Origin: Sthenelais limicola
Taxonomy: Eukaryota; Annelida; Polychaeta; Phyllodocida; Sigalionidae
Assembly (NCBI GenBank): GCA_942159475.1
Contig: OW804094.1
Coordinates: forward strand, 126,652,755-126,716,754
DNA length: 64,000 nt
Reading direction: 5' to 3'
The notes beneath the pieces are model-generated. The model was not told the origin of the DNA. It ran no database searches and saw only the letters and a list, made by a program, of their open reading frames with translations. The position numbers and the translations under genes are program-made. Shown piece after piece: positions 1 to 12,800 of this stretch (positions are counted from its first letter, which is position 1; every line of letters starts with the position of its first letter).

Positions 1-103
1 AAACTCAGCATGACCGACATTTATAAATTGTATTCTTTTTTTAGAATGTAAATTTTTTGCTTCCATCTTACTCATCATTCCTTTTGTTTGGCATTATTTT
101 CAG

Positions 104-146
104 AATATTGGCAGCCAGTGAAAGTCTGATGAAAAGATCGCTAGAG
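104..146 (+). CDS. Candidate internal coding exon (43 nt), gene unknown
   Basis: A T-rich tract ending in TTATTTTCAG precedes the segment and GAG|GTAAGT follows it, so both splice sites are close to consensus. A branch-like CTCATC lies about 30 nt upstream. Of the three forward frames only one is open; it begins one base into the exon and reads ILAASESLMKRSLE. The other two meet a stop. At 43 nt (one base plus 14 codons) it would be a short internal exon of a larger plus-strand gene whose neighbouring exons lie outside the window or were not recognised. I do not recognise the peptide. If real, much of what follows is intron of this gene. A chance splice-like arrangement is possible, and no further exon in compatible phase was found with equal quality. 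Confidence 0.35.
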
Positions 147-2117
147 GTAAGTGTGCCTCGTTTGAAACATTTTCTTCACAGTTCCTCTCAAGTGTTAAAC
201 CGAGACAGCTAGGACTTTGCCTCAAAGTAAAGTAGACACATAAATCTGTCATGGCGTGTAGCATATGGATATAGGTGTGGATGTGTAAAAGACAACAAAA
301 AGCAAATTTCGTAGAAATGCTGTTATCATCGTATTATTCAATGTGGGATAGTTATCTTGTATTACTGCAAGTAGATTTAGGAGTCATCGTAGTTCTGGAA
401 GTTACACATTATTTTTGTCTACCTATTCAAGTTGAAATTCGGGTTAAGTCTTTCTTCTCGTGCCTTATTATATTGGTGATTTAACCATTTGTCAGTCCGC
501 CATTCATACCTTCTACAGGAATAATCTCAAGTGTATATTTAGGTGTTAATTCCAGGCATTTTATTACCATCACCAAAGATATTAATTATATACAGAACCA
601 TTCTCCTCCACCTTTAAGGAAAGAGAAATCATTTATCGCTTGGATTTCTCGACTTGTCAGTACATTCTTTCGTCGCGCATAATGACCTTGGTATTCATAC
701 ATGACCTCGGAGTACTGAGGACTTGTCCAAGAATTATGCGTGACCATTGGCAAAAGTTGGTCTTTGGAATTGGATGTTAAGTTGTATCTTTGCCGAGGCG
801 GATTCGTACATCAATCAAATTGGGGAATGGCATGCTCATACATTACCTTTGATTTCCTGAGAATCAAAAGGCTCGCCATTTGGTTGCAAGTGTGCCTTCT
901 GTTTCTCTGAATTATAATTGTATCGGCTTCCCAATTATCCCCGTTTGTTACCTTTTTAATGGTTTTATGTGTTGGAGCAGAGAAGGAATTTAAGATGTGC
1001 ATATCGCACATAATTTCCCAAACTAACTCTTTTCAATAGAGTAAAACGAGGATCGTGGAGTGGAATTCGTATACTTTGTGTCACTCCTTAGGCCAAGTGG
1101 GTAGAGTTTGACTTCATAGAAATATTGGCTCACCTTTTCTCGACAAGTAGTTATTCAAATTACTCTGTGAAGCTTTGGGCAAAAATTGAGCTTGGCTTTC
1201 AAATACATATTTCTTACCAGAATATATTCTCGCTCATATTATCTTTGAGCTTTGCATCGAAGAAACCCCCTACCAGTCAGAGAAGTATCTCATAGATCTG
1301 GTTAAGCCAGAAATGGAGTTTGACAGGCTTTGAATATTTCAAAACATGCGATCTACTTTTTTTGTTGGCACTTCCTCCTCTTCTGTGTTGGGATAGTGTT
1401 TCTTTCGCATTAGTCCGTGTAATTTTTACTGGTTGGGGGTGTTATCGGAATCCATTACACGAACGCTCAAGAATTATTATTATGTTATGCTTTTTAATCA
1501 TGGGGTAAAACAAAAATTGGCGCCAACCTTTGGAAACAGAATCGGACTGGGCTGTGGGTCAGGCGGGGTTCATTATTGCTTACGTGATTGATGACCACTA
1601 TTGCCGGACAAGCTGCATTAGAGGAGGAGCACAAAAAAACAAGTCAAAATGACCCTTTTTCCATCTCGTATTTGAAAATTGGGCAAGAACAGGGGATATG
1701 TGATACTACACACAGCCAAATACATCATTCGGGTCAGCACTGTACAAATTGAATTCCTCTCACAAGTGATTGATAGCATCTGCTGCAATACTAATTCTCT
1801 CACTTACTTTTTTTTCTCTTTTATTATATTTTTTCATCTTATTTTTTTTTTTCAAAAGGAGTTAGTGTAGTTTATGCGGTGGAAAAATATGCATGGAAAA
1901 AAGAGGTCACTACTTTCCGGTCGTTATAGCAAATCGATGGTTTGACGTACGAAGGAAATGGCACATATAGCTTTGGTGTGGGGTAAGTGGGTGACTCTAT
2001 TTAAGCGGAGTGGTACATTACTGAGGCATCACAAATTGTAATAGACACAGCTTTGAAATGTAAGGGAACAAAGTGTGGCCTTGAACGGTGTCAGAATTCA
2101 TGGCATTGTAATAAGAC

Positions 2118-2395
2118 TTTGATGGTGCAAAGAGAGTGAGTGTGAGTTGGGGGGAGGGAAGCTGGGAGCAGTGGCCAAACAGTTATGCGCTTTTGTTTTG
2201 CAACTTTGCATACCTTGCACCGCTCACCTGAGACTCGGGGGGAGAGATGGAGTGAGAGTGAGAAGAGAGAGAGACGCTGATGATGAAGGTGACAGTGGTA
2301 CGTAGTGGTCTCTGGAAGACAAGAGAAGAAGCAAGAGAGGTGGAGAAAGAATGATGGCAGTGATATACAAAGAATGGGAGAGAAAGGTGTGGATG
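2118..2395. repeat. Purine-rich (GA) tract
   Basis: The plus strand is mostly A and G, with repeated GAGAGTGAG and AGAGAGAG words broken by short mixed stretches. The 116-codon minus-strand open frame across it is Ser/Leu/Pro-rich, as expected from a CT-rich strand, and is not a credible gene. Confidence 0.6.
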
Positions 2396-3618
2396 CTGAC
2401 AGCCGTTTGTTACTGATCATGGACCACCTCGCCACTACCAAATGATAAGCATATCATTATAGGGGGACAGCTGCGACTACAGAGGCTCACCAAGTCAAAG
2501 ATGGCACACCACAAAGTATGACCCATAAGCTCTGGCATATCTTAAATGCCAAGTATGAAAATGATCCTTCTATTGTGAAGAGTGGTTTAGCGGCAGGCAG
2601 TCTGGCCCAACTCATGCCTTCTCAAAGATGAAACTTGTCATCGCCGGCCACTGGCCACGCCTAGCAACGCATAACTACGCCAAAAACCTTCCGCACCCCC
2701 CGCCCGAACACACAACACACAATAAGTTTAAACTTCTCAAGGCCTCTGACCCCAATCTTTGATTCAACCCATTCAATCCTTTGACAAATGTTTTCAACCT
2801 CGGTCCTGGCAGGAATCGATCGCTACGATGTGCCCATCTGAGGCTTGCAGCAGGGGAACGGGTTAAAAGATGGGGTCAGTCCAAGGCCTCGGTTTATCAC
2901 GCTGCTCAATGGATGTAGAAATAGTTTTGAGTAGTGGAGGCTTTATTGGCTGGCGTCCAGTGGATTATCGATTTTAACTTACAAAAGAACATGCGCTAGT
3001 CTAATGACCTGTGAGTCAGGGGATGCTTGGATCGTTATGCTTTGCTGCCTTCGGAACCATCTTGGTAATGAATGCCAGAAGTAGTGACACGTTATTGGAA
3101 TAAATATATTCACAATTACATGTATCAGTTCATGTGCTAGAAACATTTTTTTCTCACAAGTACTGTCTCTCAGCACTCACAGTTATGCTTTGGAACCATT
3201 AACACAACCGTGTTGCTGCGTGTTGTGTTTTGCAGGGAGGGAGATATAGTAGGTAGGGAGACACCCATATGGGTCAAGTCACCAAGATATGTAATTTAGA
3301 ATTTCAATAGTTTGTCATAAATTGAAATCTGACACATTGTTTAATGAATTATTGAGAATATCTGAGTATATTCATAATTAAGGAAACGTGAGAATAAATT
3401 TTGATATAAATAAATACACTTAAAATTTCAGTTTAGTTCATAGTTCTGGCTGATATCAGACATTCTAAAATTAAAAATTGTAGTATGGCTCCTGCACCCA
3501 TCCAAAATAAGCACTCTTGTGCTGGGGACATAATTATGAATATATTGCATAGATATCCGCCGACTAATAATTTCCTATTCAATGACTACCAATGGACAAT
3601 GTGCATACAATCATACAT

Positions 3619-3667
3619 CCTCCCCCCTCCCTTCCCCCTCTCCCCCACCCCCTCATCCTCCCCCAAC
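3619..3667. repeat. C-rich polypyrimidine tract
   Basis: Nearly pure pyrimidine on the plus strand, with runs of four to six C separated by T or CT. Two overlapping Pro-rich open frames come from it and are dismissed as low complexity. Confidence 0.7.
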
Positions 3668-5136
3668 TGCCCTTGCATTCAACCATGGTACTTTTTATGA
3701 TAAATGTGACAGTTGTACATGTTTATTTGTGAAAACATTTATAGATATGTTTGTTTCTTCATTGCTATCCATAGCACGAAGGGTTTCATGTCATGGAAGT
3801 TTGACGCTACCTCACGAATGGGTCCCTGTCTCCGCGCCAGAATAGTATGTGGCGTCTGGTCTTCTGGGGTCTGATCAACATTTGTCTTGTCCTTGGGACT
3901 ATTAAGAGAAAATGACAAAATATATCAATTTTGAAAAATAGTTTCGCCTAAAACATTATATATTTGTTGTTTAGAACAGAGGATATGCAGGCGATGTGGG
4001 CTAAATTAAAATATGCAAGAGGGGTTACAAGTATATATATTTTACTTAACTCTTAAACTATTATCTATAATTCACCTGGAGAAATTGAAAAAAAAACACC
4101 CGCGGACATTGCCTCACCCAGCTTTTTTTTTAAAAAAGCTCTCAAAAAGCGGTTAAACATTGATGAACAACTTATTACCTTTTTAAGGAGCTTTGTTTTG
4201 TTTATTACTGCGCAGCGGAATGGTTTCATAGAATGAACAGAGTATATTCTCTTAAAGTCACTTGCTTCCAAATGTCCCATGTATCTAGAAAGTGCGACGC
4301 ATTTGTAAATCAAACACTATCGATTTTCTTTTCGGAGTAATTTATTTAAGAGTCAATTTTGGTAATCCACCTTCCTTGCCTCTACACACTGACACGTCCC
4401 AATGTAAACTTGCCTTGACGTGGTGCAGAATTCCTTACGGAGGCAATTGCATGTCGAAGGAGAATTCACATGGCCAGTTTACTTGTTAACCATTGTATCC
4501 AAGACAAAACATCTTTGGTGCGCTTGTTATCAGTTCTTCGACCCTCCCCTCATGGCCCCTTGCCCTTTGTCATTAATTCAACTCACATCACCGTCTGATC
4601 AACGATGATACACTCTAGGTTCCACGTCCGGGACACTATAATGATACATATTGTATATAAGGCCAATTATTGGTGTTATTTAAAATATTTTGCCCCTATT
4701 GAAGCTCTATTCGAAGCTAATTTTCTTCCAAAAATACATTTTCTATTTTGTAGTCTATTCATTCGCAACCCATCTGAAAGTCACCGAGATTGAATATTAA
4801 AGGGTTTTGGCCTGTTCTTCTTGGTGTTAAACCAAATTATCTCCCAAATTATTCATTTCGGCGCACACTGGAATCCCACTACTTTCAATGAATAAGGCTC
4901 TCTTTCATCTTCTTAAGCTGAGGGAATCCTCGATGAAATTGAAAATATTAGGAAAGCACTGCCTAGAAAGCTATATAAAGAGGCTAATAAATTGCACTAT
5001 AAATCCTTTTTACCACCAAATTGTCACTGTAGAAGTGGAACACAAATTTCAGAAATGAAATAGAGGAGATCTATACACAATTTTCTTTCTTTTCACTATT
5101 CTAATTTTCCATTCTACAGCACTAAGGACGAAACAA

Positions 5137-5313
5137 TCTAGGCTCAGAGTTGAGTGAGTCCCTCCAAGGGAAATCCTCTCGCTCCAAACCGCAAAATGTC
5201 ATTAGAATCTTATTAGGACGCCTACTCCAGGGCCAGTAAGGCCATTGGCGCAGTAGGTGTCCAATCACTGGCAAACCATTTTTATCTGACCTGAGAGGCT
5301 TTGAGCCTTGACT
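5137..5313 (+). mobile_element. Inverted-repeat element family 1, copy A (MITE-like)
   Basis: Begins TCTAGGCTCAGAG and ends in a diverged inverted copy (GCTTTGAGCCTTGA). Inside, GGACGCCTACT and AGTAGGTGTCC form a second inverted pair. It aligns along its full length with the copies at 9615-9824 and 38688-38879, sharing CTCTCGCTCCAAACCGCAAA, ATTAGGACGCCTAC and GTCCAATCACT. It carries no coding capacity. The size, terminal inverted repeats and several dispersed copies fit a non-autonomous DNA element. No clear target-site duplication is visible, so the superfamily is undetermined. Confidence 0.8.
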
Positions 5314-8300
5314 GGAAAGAAAGAATTGAGGAAAATAGTTCTTGGTCGAATTAGTCATGTAGTTGGGAATGTAGATTTACAATATCTGCCACTTGCTCAA
5401 TCTTGTTGAGAGAAAGAAAACATGATGGGGTATAATAATGACACATGCTAATAAGGACCGCCTTGCGAATTGTGATGGAACAGGTCAAACTATTTTCTTT
5501 CTTTGAATAGGTCGAATCAGTTTCCCAGGCCTCAGACTTCCTTAAATTTATGTCCATGAGAAGTAAAACAACACTAACGACCATTTAACCTAGACAGTAC
5601 TAGATACAACAAAACGAAATCATATAAGACAAGAAGACAAATGATTATTTTATCATCCATGTTTCATCCATTATTTCATCCTTTAAGACACCAGTAGATC
5701 TCATTCTACCAAATCTCTATAGTAATACGTATCCTTAAACTAACCAAGAAAGTTTGGTTACTGGGGACGAGGTGAAAACCAGACTATAAAGTGTCTCAAC
5801 TACACAGCCTACTTGGTTTCATATCTGTGAAAATAACATAACAAAAATGGGGACTTTAGAATAGGCGTGTTATATCCAGTAGTATAAGAAATAAACAATT
5901 TATTAGTGTATTTGTAAGGTAATGGTTGCAATTTTCTCTATTTTTCACCCAGGCTTATTACTTGTGAGCTTGTCAAACAATACATCATTCGGAACATTTT
6001 ACATTAACATCTCTTTTCAAAATGTACTCGCAACATGGGTTAAAAAACAGGTTGATTTATAATTAAAATCAGAACATGTAACTTTTTCAGCCAAAAGTGT
6101 GGTGTGTTGTTTCCTGTTTCCCTCAAGCAAAACAACACAAGCTGTAGGCAGCTTTTAATGGTGAAATTTAGTCGAACCTCCTGAATGAGCAATGAGTTTA
6201 TACAAATTTGATGTCATTTTTCAACTTGATTTATGTCGATACTTTTTGTTAATTTAACTCCTATCAAGGATATTCACACATGGATATTTAGAGAAATTAT
6301 AGGAACTGTTCACACACACAATGAAGAATCAGTCATTGGCTGATAATTAATTGCGATATCACAATGTATGCTGTAATTATGAAGTCATTTGAATCAAAGT
6401 TCATACAAACGCTAAGGTGGGAAAAAACATTTCCATTTTCCATTTTGTTATTTGCTGAATAGCTTTGTGTGGATCTGCTTCAACGTTTTCCCCGATTATT
6501 TGTGAACTTTTGATTATTTGTCGGATGTCATGATAAAACATTAAAATGTTAAATTATCATAATTTCCCATTCAGTGGAAAAAGTTTTCGGCCGTTTTCTA
6601 TGTAATCTTTTTCTGGTATCGGAGGTTGTCGTGTGTATTGTGGCCGGGGGGTATCCTGTTGTCATGCTAATGTGTATTACCACGAGAGCTCGTGTGGTCA
6701 GGGCGTCCATAATAGTCGAATGTAGAGAAAAATGACATTTGGGTTGACCACAACATACAGCCTGGTGTGGATAACGGTTCTAACTTGACAGGATCACACC
6801 ACTTCCGTAAATTATTCTTTCCATCTTCATGATCAGAATTCGCCAATATAAAACGAAAAATCTATTAATTCGAAAACAAATTGTATGATCAGAATTTGTC
6901 TCAAGTATGACAATTGTGATGAGTAAATATGGATATTTCATTAAGCTGTACAATCGTGTCACACACAGCTTAATTGAATGTAAAAGAAACTGCTGATGTT
7001 CCTATACAATGGTGATAATTTTGATTAGGATTATAACTATTTTCTCTGGATAGACTTTGTTAATATGGGTTCATCAATTCTTTTTTTTTGACAAGTTTTA
7101 TTCAAAATATCCTGCCTGGGTTCATCAATTCATCTAATTTTCCCATACAGAAAAAAACTGTAGTTTTAAATGAACCACTAAAGGGTATGTCTGTGTGTTA
7201 CAGCGTGTAAAAGAAACTTTGATCCGCTGGGTCATATAATTTTCCGGCCTCATGAAATGGTCTGGAATAGAAGGGTATGTGACCTCAGGGTTGGCTCGGA
7301 TGCAAAACTTGTGAAAGGGGGCTTGTCCCTTGAGCCTTAATCTATTATTCCAAGTGTTCATAAATGACAAAGTCTCTGGTCATGGAAGTTGCCACACATT
7401 GGAAAATCCCCAAGTTTTAGTTTTATTTTTTGTTTTAAAAAAATGAAACATTTTTATCGGCCACATCATACATTTCACACATATATGGGTAACCCTTTCC
7501 AGGATAGTGTTCATGTGTTGTCGCTGCGTTAATTGGCTATTTTGTAATTCTTTGGCCGCCGGAACAAAAAGAAAGTTTATTCTTTTATGGGCTATACTAT
7601 ATTGTTGCCCATGTTCATGTATTTCTATGCGGTTTGAAGATCTTGCACTTGGCTGTATGCAAGATCTAACAAATTGGAATGCTATGAATTGAAACAAAAA
7701 TATGTTCCCCAATGGGAAAGAATTCAATCCGTTATTCAATTATGAAGCAATAACCTAACAGATGACAAAAATACATCAGTCGTCGCCTTACAATTTCAAC
7801 ATTTTCCTTCGACCTCCTTTTGTTTTTATATCGGGCGATCCAGTTTTATGTTTCTGTTGTGAAGTTCTTTGAGGTCGTAAGAACCACACCTGGCGAGTGT
7901 AAGAGCAAAGTGAATATGAGTTCATCTGACAGGTATTTCAACATGTCACCGGTCATCGTCCTCTCAAAAATGATTTACGATCGGGCACAGCGGGTGACGT
8001 CACAAGACAGGGATTTTCTTTTGTTGCTTTTTTTCTCGCTCCACACTCATACTGAGCTATCAGTCATTTATGGCACGCGCTGATCTTTATTGTATTGAAA
8101 TATTTTTTTTTATTATTATTCATGTCCATACTCTAAATATCATTTACATAACATTAATTGAAATTCACATTAAAAAAATGAATATTTATACAAATAGATT
8201 TATCTCTGCAGTCATTAGATATTTTCACGCGTCGATATATGTGTTGTGATATATCATTGTCAATGGACAATAAATAAATATATTATAGTCAGTAAATATT

Positions 8301-9050
8301 CAACGTATGTGCCTTGTCGTGGGTCCTTATAGTTAATTGTTATGTAGTTTAATCATATCACAGAAGCTGGTTCATCAGATCTATGGTTGAAAAACATTTA
8401 ATGTATCCACGTACAGAGAAACGGTGCCATCATTTCTGTTTTATTATATATATGTGCAAATCTTGCACCGTGCCAAAAATAATAATACATTATACCAAAG
8501 GACCATTATTCTGTCAATGGCGAGATGATAAAATCCAACCCATTTCCACTATCAAAACGGTTATGATTCTGTATCGAGATCACAGGCACAATAAACATGG
8601 CGTATGCGTGTACTTGAGAGGTCAGATCCTCTTGGGAAGCAAACGCTTGCTTGGAGTAAGTGGACATGGGAGGTGGTTCAAATTCAGTCCCTTTTTCCGC
8701 CTGAGGAACCGTTTTTTTCTGGTGACGAGGGGTTGATATAATCCATCAGTTGGGGTGACTTGATATTGGGGTTGGGGAGTGCACCATGTACATATATACA
8801 TGTGATACATTAGAGGTTCCATGAACATAGCCTGCAGCCTCGCATGCATGTTTAACATTAAACAGTTTTCTAGCCTATATCTCTCTCTCTCATATGACAC
8901 ACCGTCGGAACTAAAAGAGTGCATGTCCAATTATAAGAGAGAATTGGTGGCTGTGTATTAAAAAGTATTGAAGGCTATAAATGTTTTATTAAATATCATA
9001 TCTATCTATGATGATGCGAGGGTAGATGTTATGGGTGTACTCCAATACAG
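5314..9050. other. Non-coding, no gene recognised
   Basis: AT-rich unique-looking sequence. A 14-bp word, GGGTTCATCAATTC, is repeated directly at 7067-7080 and 7118-7131. Open frames at 7380-7739 (minus) and 8383-8736 (plus) reach about 118 codons but show no recognisable domain, start context or splice signal. Confidence 0.6.
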
Positions 9051-9288
9051 CATATATGGGTCAGGGGATCAGAAAATGTACAATCGGCAGCTGTACACTT
9101 TGAGCAAATTCTGCTAAATTAGGCTGAAAAATGGTAAATACTGGGTTAATTAGTATCGTTTTGATTAAACTAATCTGTTCTGTTACGTTGAACTGTATTT
9201 CAAACTTAATTTTCGTCTCAAATTTGGGCTATTCACAAGAATCGCTGAATACAAATTGTACATTTTCTGTCCCCCTGACCCATATATA
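9051..9288. mobile_element. 238-bp element with 34-bp terminal inverted repeats
   Basis: The left arm 9051-9084 (CATATATGGGTCAGGGG then ATCAGAAAATGTACAAT) matches the reverse complement of the right arm 9255-9288 at 31 of 34 positions. The 170-bp interior is AT-rich and non-coding. Both ends sit in a TATA context, so a TA target duplication is possible (Tc1/mariner type) but the exact ends are ambiguous. Length and structure are those of a MITE. No second copy was found in the window; the similar word at 35376-35388 is too short to count. It lies about 330 bp from family 1 copy B. Confidence 0.8.
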
Positions 9289-9614
9289 ATACTGTGTCAC
9301 AAGAGAGCCTGGAAAGAGTATGAGGGGAGTACGAGTGGAGCCCTCGGGATGACAAGGGCGTTTAAATGTTTCATGTCACAGGGTGGGTGACTTGGTGTAA
9401 CCTGTCGGCCAAGGCACCTGTGATGACAGGTGTTCGCTGCCGTTTTTGAGCGATGTCAAACTGTTCACCTGAGGCGAAGCCTTCATTGAATCCAACCAGC
9501 ATCTCCCCGCTGCTGGTCGCCTCATCATCAGGGACTCATTCCATGTGTAACTTCCTTATTTCAAATGGTACGCGTGTCAAAGGTGATATATTGACAGTTA
9601 CATGGGTTTGCTGC

Positions 9615-9824
9615 TCTAGGCTCAAAGTTGGGGGAGTCCCTTCAGACTGAGGTAAAGCCTCTCGCTCCAAACCGCAAAATGACATTATAATCCTATTAGG
9701 ACCACAAAAACATTATAATCCCACTAGGATGCCTACTTTTAGGCCAGAAAAGCCATCAGCGCAGTAGGCGTCCAATCACTGACTTACCATTCTGATCTGA
9801 TCTGAGAGGCTCAGAGCCTAGACT
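9615..9824 (+). mobile_element. Inverted-repeat element family 1, copy B
   Basis: The longest copy. The ends TCTAGGCTCAAAG and CTCAGAGCCTAGA are inverted repeats matching at 11 of 13 positions. GCCTCTC and GAGAGGC form an inner pair. A further pair is degraded here because the sequence around the CATTATAATCC / TAGGA word is duplicated internally, which explains the extra length. The right half is nearly identical to copy D, for example CCATTCTGATCTGATCTGAG. Confidence 0.85.
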
Positions 9825-12800
9825 AGGGTGGAGGGACACAAGGCATCTCTGTATTGGGGCTTTAGTTTAGAGGAAATGTCTAATTATACATGCTGTATAA
9901 AGTGTGTATATGAATTATGTATTAAATTTAAGTTACACAACAACCATAATTCATATTCCACCCTTGCATCCCACACATTTGAAGCTTATTTAATATGAAA
10001 TGTCCATACAGTCTGGACATGTATACATACATATATGTACATTCTACACTCTACATATATAGGGATCGAATTACCACCAATGCGTTTGATGTTAGACTCT
10101 CGGTAGCTCGCCTATTATATACTAGTATTGCCCATAACGAAACACGATAACATGTATATCACTATTCCCTTCCTATTTAACCGCAATTAGACGATGCTGT
10201 GGAAAACCTCGAGGCCTGTATATCACAGCGGCCATCTTGGTGTGAACCTCTACTAATAATAATAGCACTAATATATATAGATATAGGCATGTTGATATAA
10301 GTGGGTTCAGGGGCGTTCTTGTTTCATGTCATGTTTTAGACTCTCTAACACCCTTCATCGTACAACCTAGTTTCCCTCTTTGATGAAGTTTCCAGCAGAC
10401 CGCGCCAGTACAATACATTGATGTATGGCTCTCAGAACAGTCCACTCCAAATGTGCTGTACATGTTTCCGCACTTGAAAACCTCCTCTTGTAAAGAGTCT
10501 TTTATTATGAAAAAAATCTGAAGGCGTCTGGTATTTTCTTCTTGTCCGAGTCGAAAACTGGAGGGTGGTAAAAGTGGTAGTGGTATTTATATATACACAT
10601 AAATAGGGAAAATTGTTCGATAAAGAGCGAATGTGTATACGTCCGGAGATGCATTGCATAGTTTGCCCAGCAGTTATAGCTCTCTCTCGCTCTTTTCTCT
10701 CGCCTTTTTATCTTCAACTGTATGAGAACTATTGTCTTAGCACAAAGCTGGTGGACAAATATTTCATAGTTTAGACTAAGGTTTGCCGCGCCTGGGATCA
10801 AGGCTTAAAACATGTTGGGCAGAGGTAGATGCGGGCGTGAAGCTGTTATAGGAGTTTTTAAGCAGGCCCCAGTGCCTGGAGATAGACATTTGTTTATTTA
10901 TTGTTAGGTGGGAAAGATTCACTCTGTTTACAAGACAGCCGGTTGACTTTGAGCTAATTCTAGCTATCTTGTGTATTTAAGCCGGATGTATGTTGGCCTG
11001 TTAGTCCATATATCCTAATGTGTACCTATGAGATTTAAACCTATCGGATAATATATCAACCTTCTCCCCTGAAGCTCTTGCATTTAAAGGATTGCTGCTT
11101 CAAAGTAGAAACGATAGCTCTGCAATATATCTGGTCTACTCATGTATTGATCTCAAAGCGGCGAGTTTCCACTTATTAGACCTAAGTTTGGCAGCTGAGT
11201 CGCTACGGAGCAATAAATTATACATAATTTGAATTCCAGCCATTTAAAGATTGAAGCTTATTGGGAAATTTTATGGTCTGTTTATGGACCTGGCTTTACT
11301 ACCTCATACCCCTCGTATAATTATGAGTAGAAATGCTGGATCATTATGCTGGAATAAGACCCGCTGCTTGTAATTAACTTCAAAATGAATGCATTGAATA
11401 TCGCGAGCAATTCTGGCCATGATAATCATTGGCGCTCGCAATATTGCCTACGCAGATGTTCCTATTTATCAAAGCTGTTTGTTTATCAAGATTTACCCGG
11501 GAATTACTTCAGATAAGTTTGCTATCCTCCACTGATAACTAAAGGTCAGTTTTAGTCGCATTCAAGTAGTTACTCAAGTTATGACTCATAATAAATTCTC
11601 TCTGCGAGTGCTTAGGCAGGCATCGGGATGGGGGTTAATGGTGTCCACGCCACTCATAATTGCAATGTATTATTATTCCTTTTTTCTCTTCCTCTATCTC
11701 TCAGTGTATCTATCTCTCAGCCAGTCTCTCTCTCTCTGTGTGTTTCGATTCTTTCCACAAAAGATCGGTATGTCGGTAACTAAGGGAGAAATTTAAAAGA
11801 TACATTATATCGCACATGTTACTTATACGGAACATGGAATACAAATACATGGCCGCCCTAAGAAAGTTGCCTTCCATTTTGAACCAGTTTTGCCTTTTGT
11901 CAATCTGTGGCGTATATTTGCTGTGTTCACATGTCCTAAGCCGTCTGTAGCCTGCATGGGATTTTTGTAAGGTCAAGCAAGTTTTGTTCACTATAATGGG
12001 ATCGACTGGGGTCGATGTCACCCCCTTCACATCACGGGCGCCTGTGTTATACAGCCTACATTTCCGGAGCGGGCTGTTGAAGTGTAAATTAATGTTCATA
12101 ATTAATGCTATGCATGGGGGCGCAGTACGCCATTGTCTAGCGCAGGGAATCACAGTAGGGGGCAGGGCTAATATTAATCTCTCCAGCTAAAAATTTAATC
12201 TCGTGGTCTCGGGGTTGAAATGGTTGCTTGACACGGTTATGTGGGATGCATAGTTTGTATGCTTATTGCCTCTTCTCTTGCCTCCACCTCCTCCTCGATG
12301 ACAACAAGTTGCCCCCCTATTTTTTTTGTACAGAACAGTTTCTTCCGTTGGTTTTTTAGGCTGACAAACACAAAAAAAATCCCCCAGCGGTGCTGTTCAT
12401 TTGTTTTTCTTGATCCTTTTTAATTGCAGTTGTGCCGAAGGGTCGATAAAGTGGCCCCAAAAACTCACGCTTACCTCGCGCTGTAACTGGCTGGTCAAAA
12501 CTACTTAGTTCACCACTAAGCACGAAGTCTGCCCCCGGCCATTGCAATAATGCTCCATTAATAATTACTGGTTTTATCTAAGAAAAGCAATATGGGCCGT
12601 GTTTGTCTTGGTCCAGTCCATACTAGGTCTGTTTGTTCAGTTGAAGTGTAAATTAAAAGGCACTAGGATGCAAAGCCTGATATGATGATTGCCTAATAAT
12701 GCTGCCAGATACTCACTGTACCCGCACTGCCAATACCCCCTCCCTTCAATATTTCGCGCTTTACATATGAGAATCATTTTTCATAACAAAGTCGGTAACT

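Larger units (their letters stand above)
147..5136. other. Non-coding, no gene recognised
   Basis: AT-rich sequence with short ORFs only. It contains T-rich runs at about 1808-1856, a purine-rich block at 2118-2395 and a C-rich tract near 3619-3667, the last two listed separately. The open frames here lack homopolymer-free protein character and show no paired splice sites. It would be intronic if the 104-146 exon is real. Confidence 0.6.

Noticed and set aside
2583..2640. TGGTTTAGCGG resembling a polymerase III A box
   Set aside because: No B box at tRNA-like spacing.
2800..2875. B-box-like CGATCGATTCC on the minus strand
   Set aside because: No A box about 44 bp upstream.
11710..12153. 147-codon minus-strand open frame
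   Set aside because: No recognisable motif, and its end runs into a CT/GA simple repeat. Length alone is not enough across six frames of 64 kb.
12475..12560. Minus-strand exon ending GCGCGAG|GTAAGC
   Set aside because: The donor is good, but the acceptor lacks a pyrimidine tract and the frame is short.
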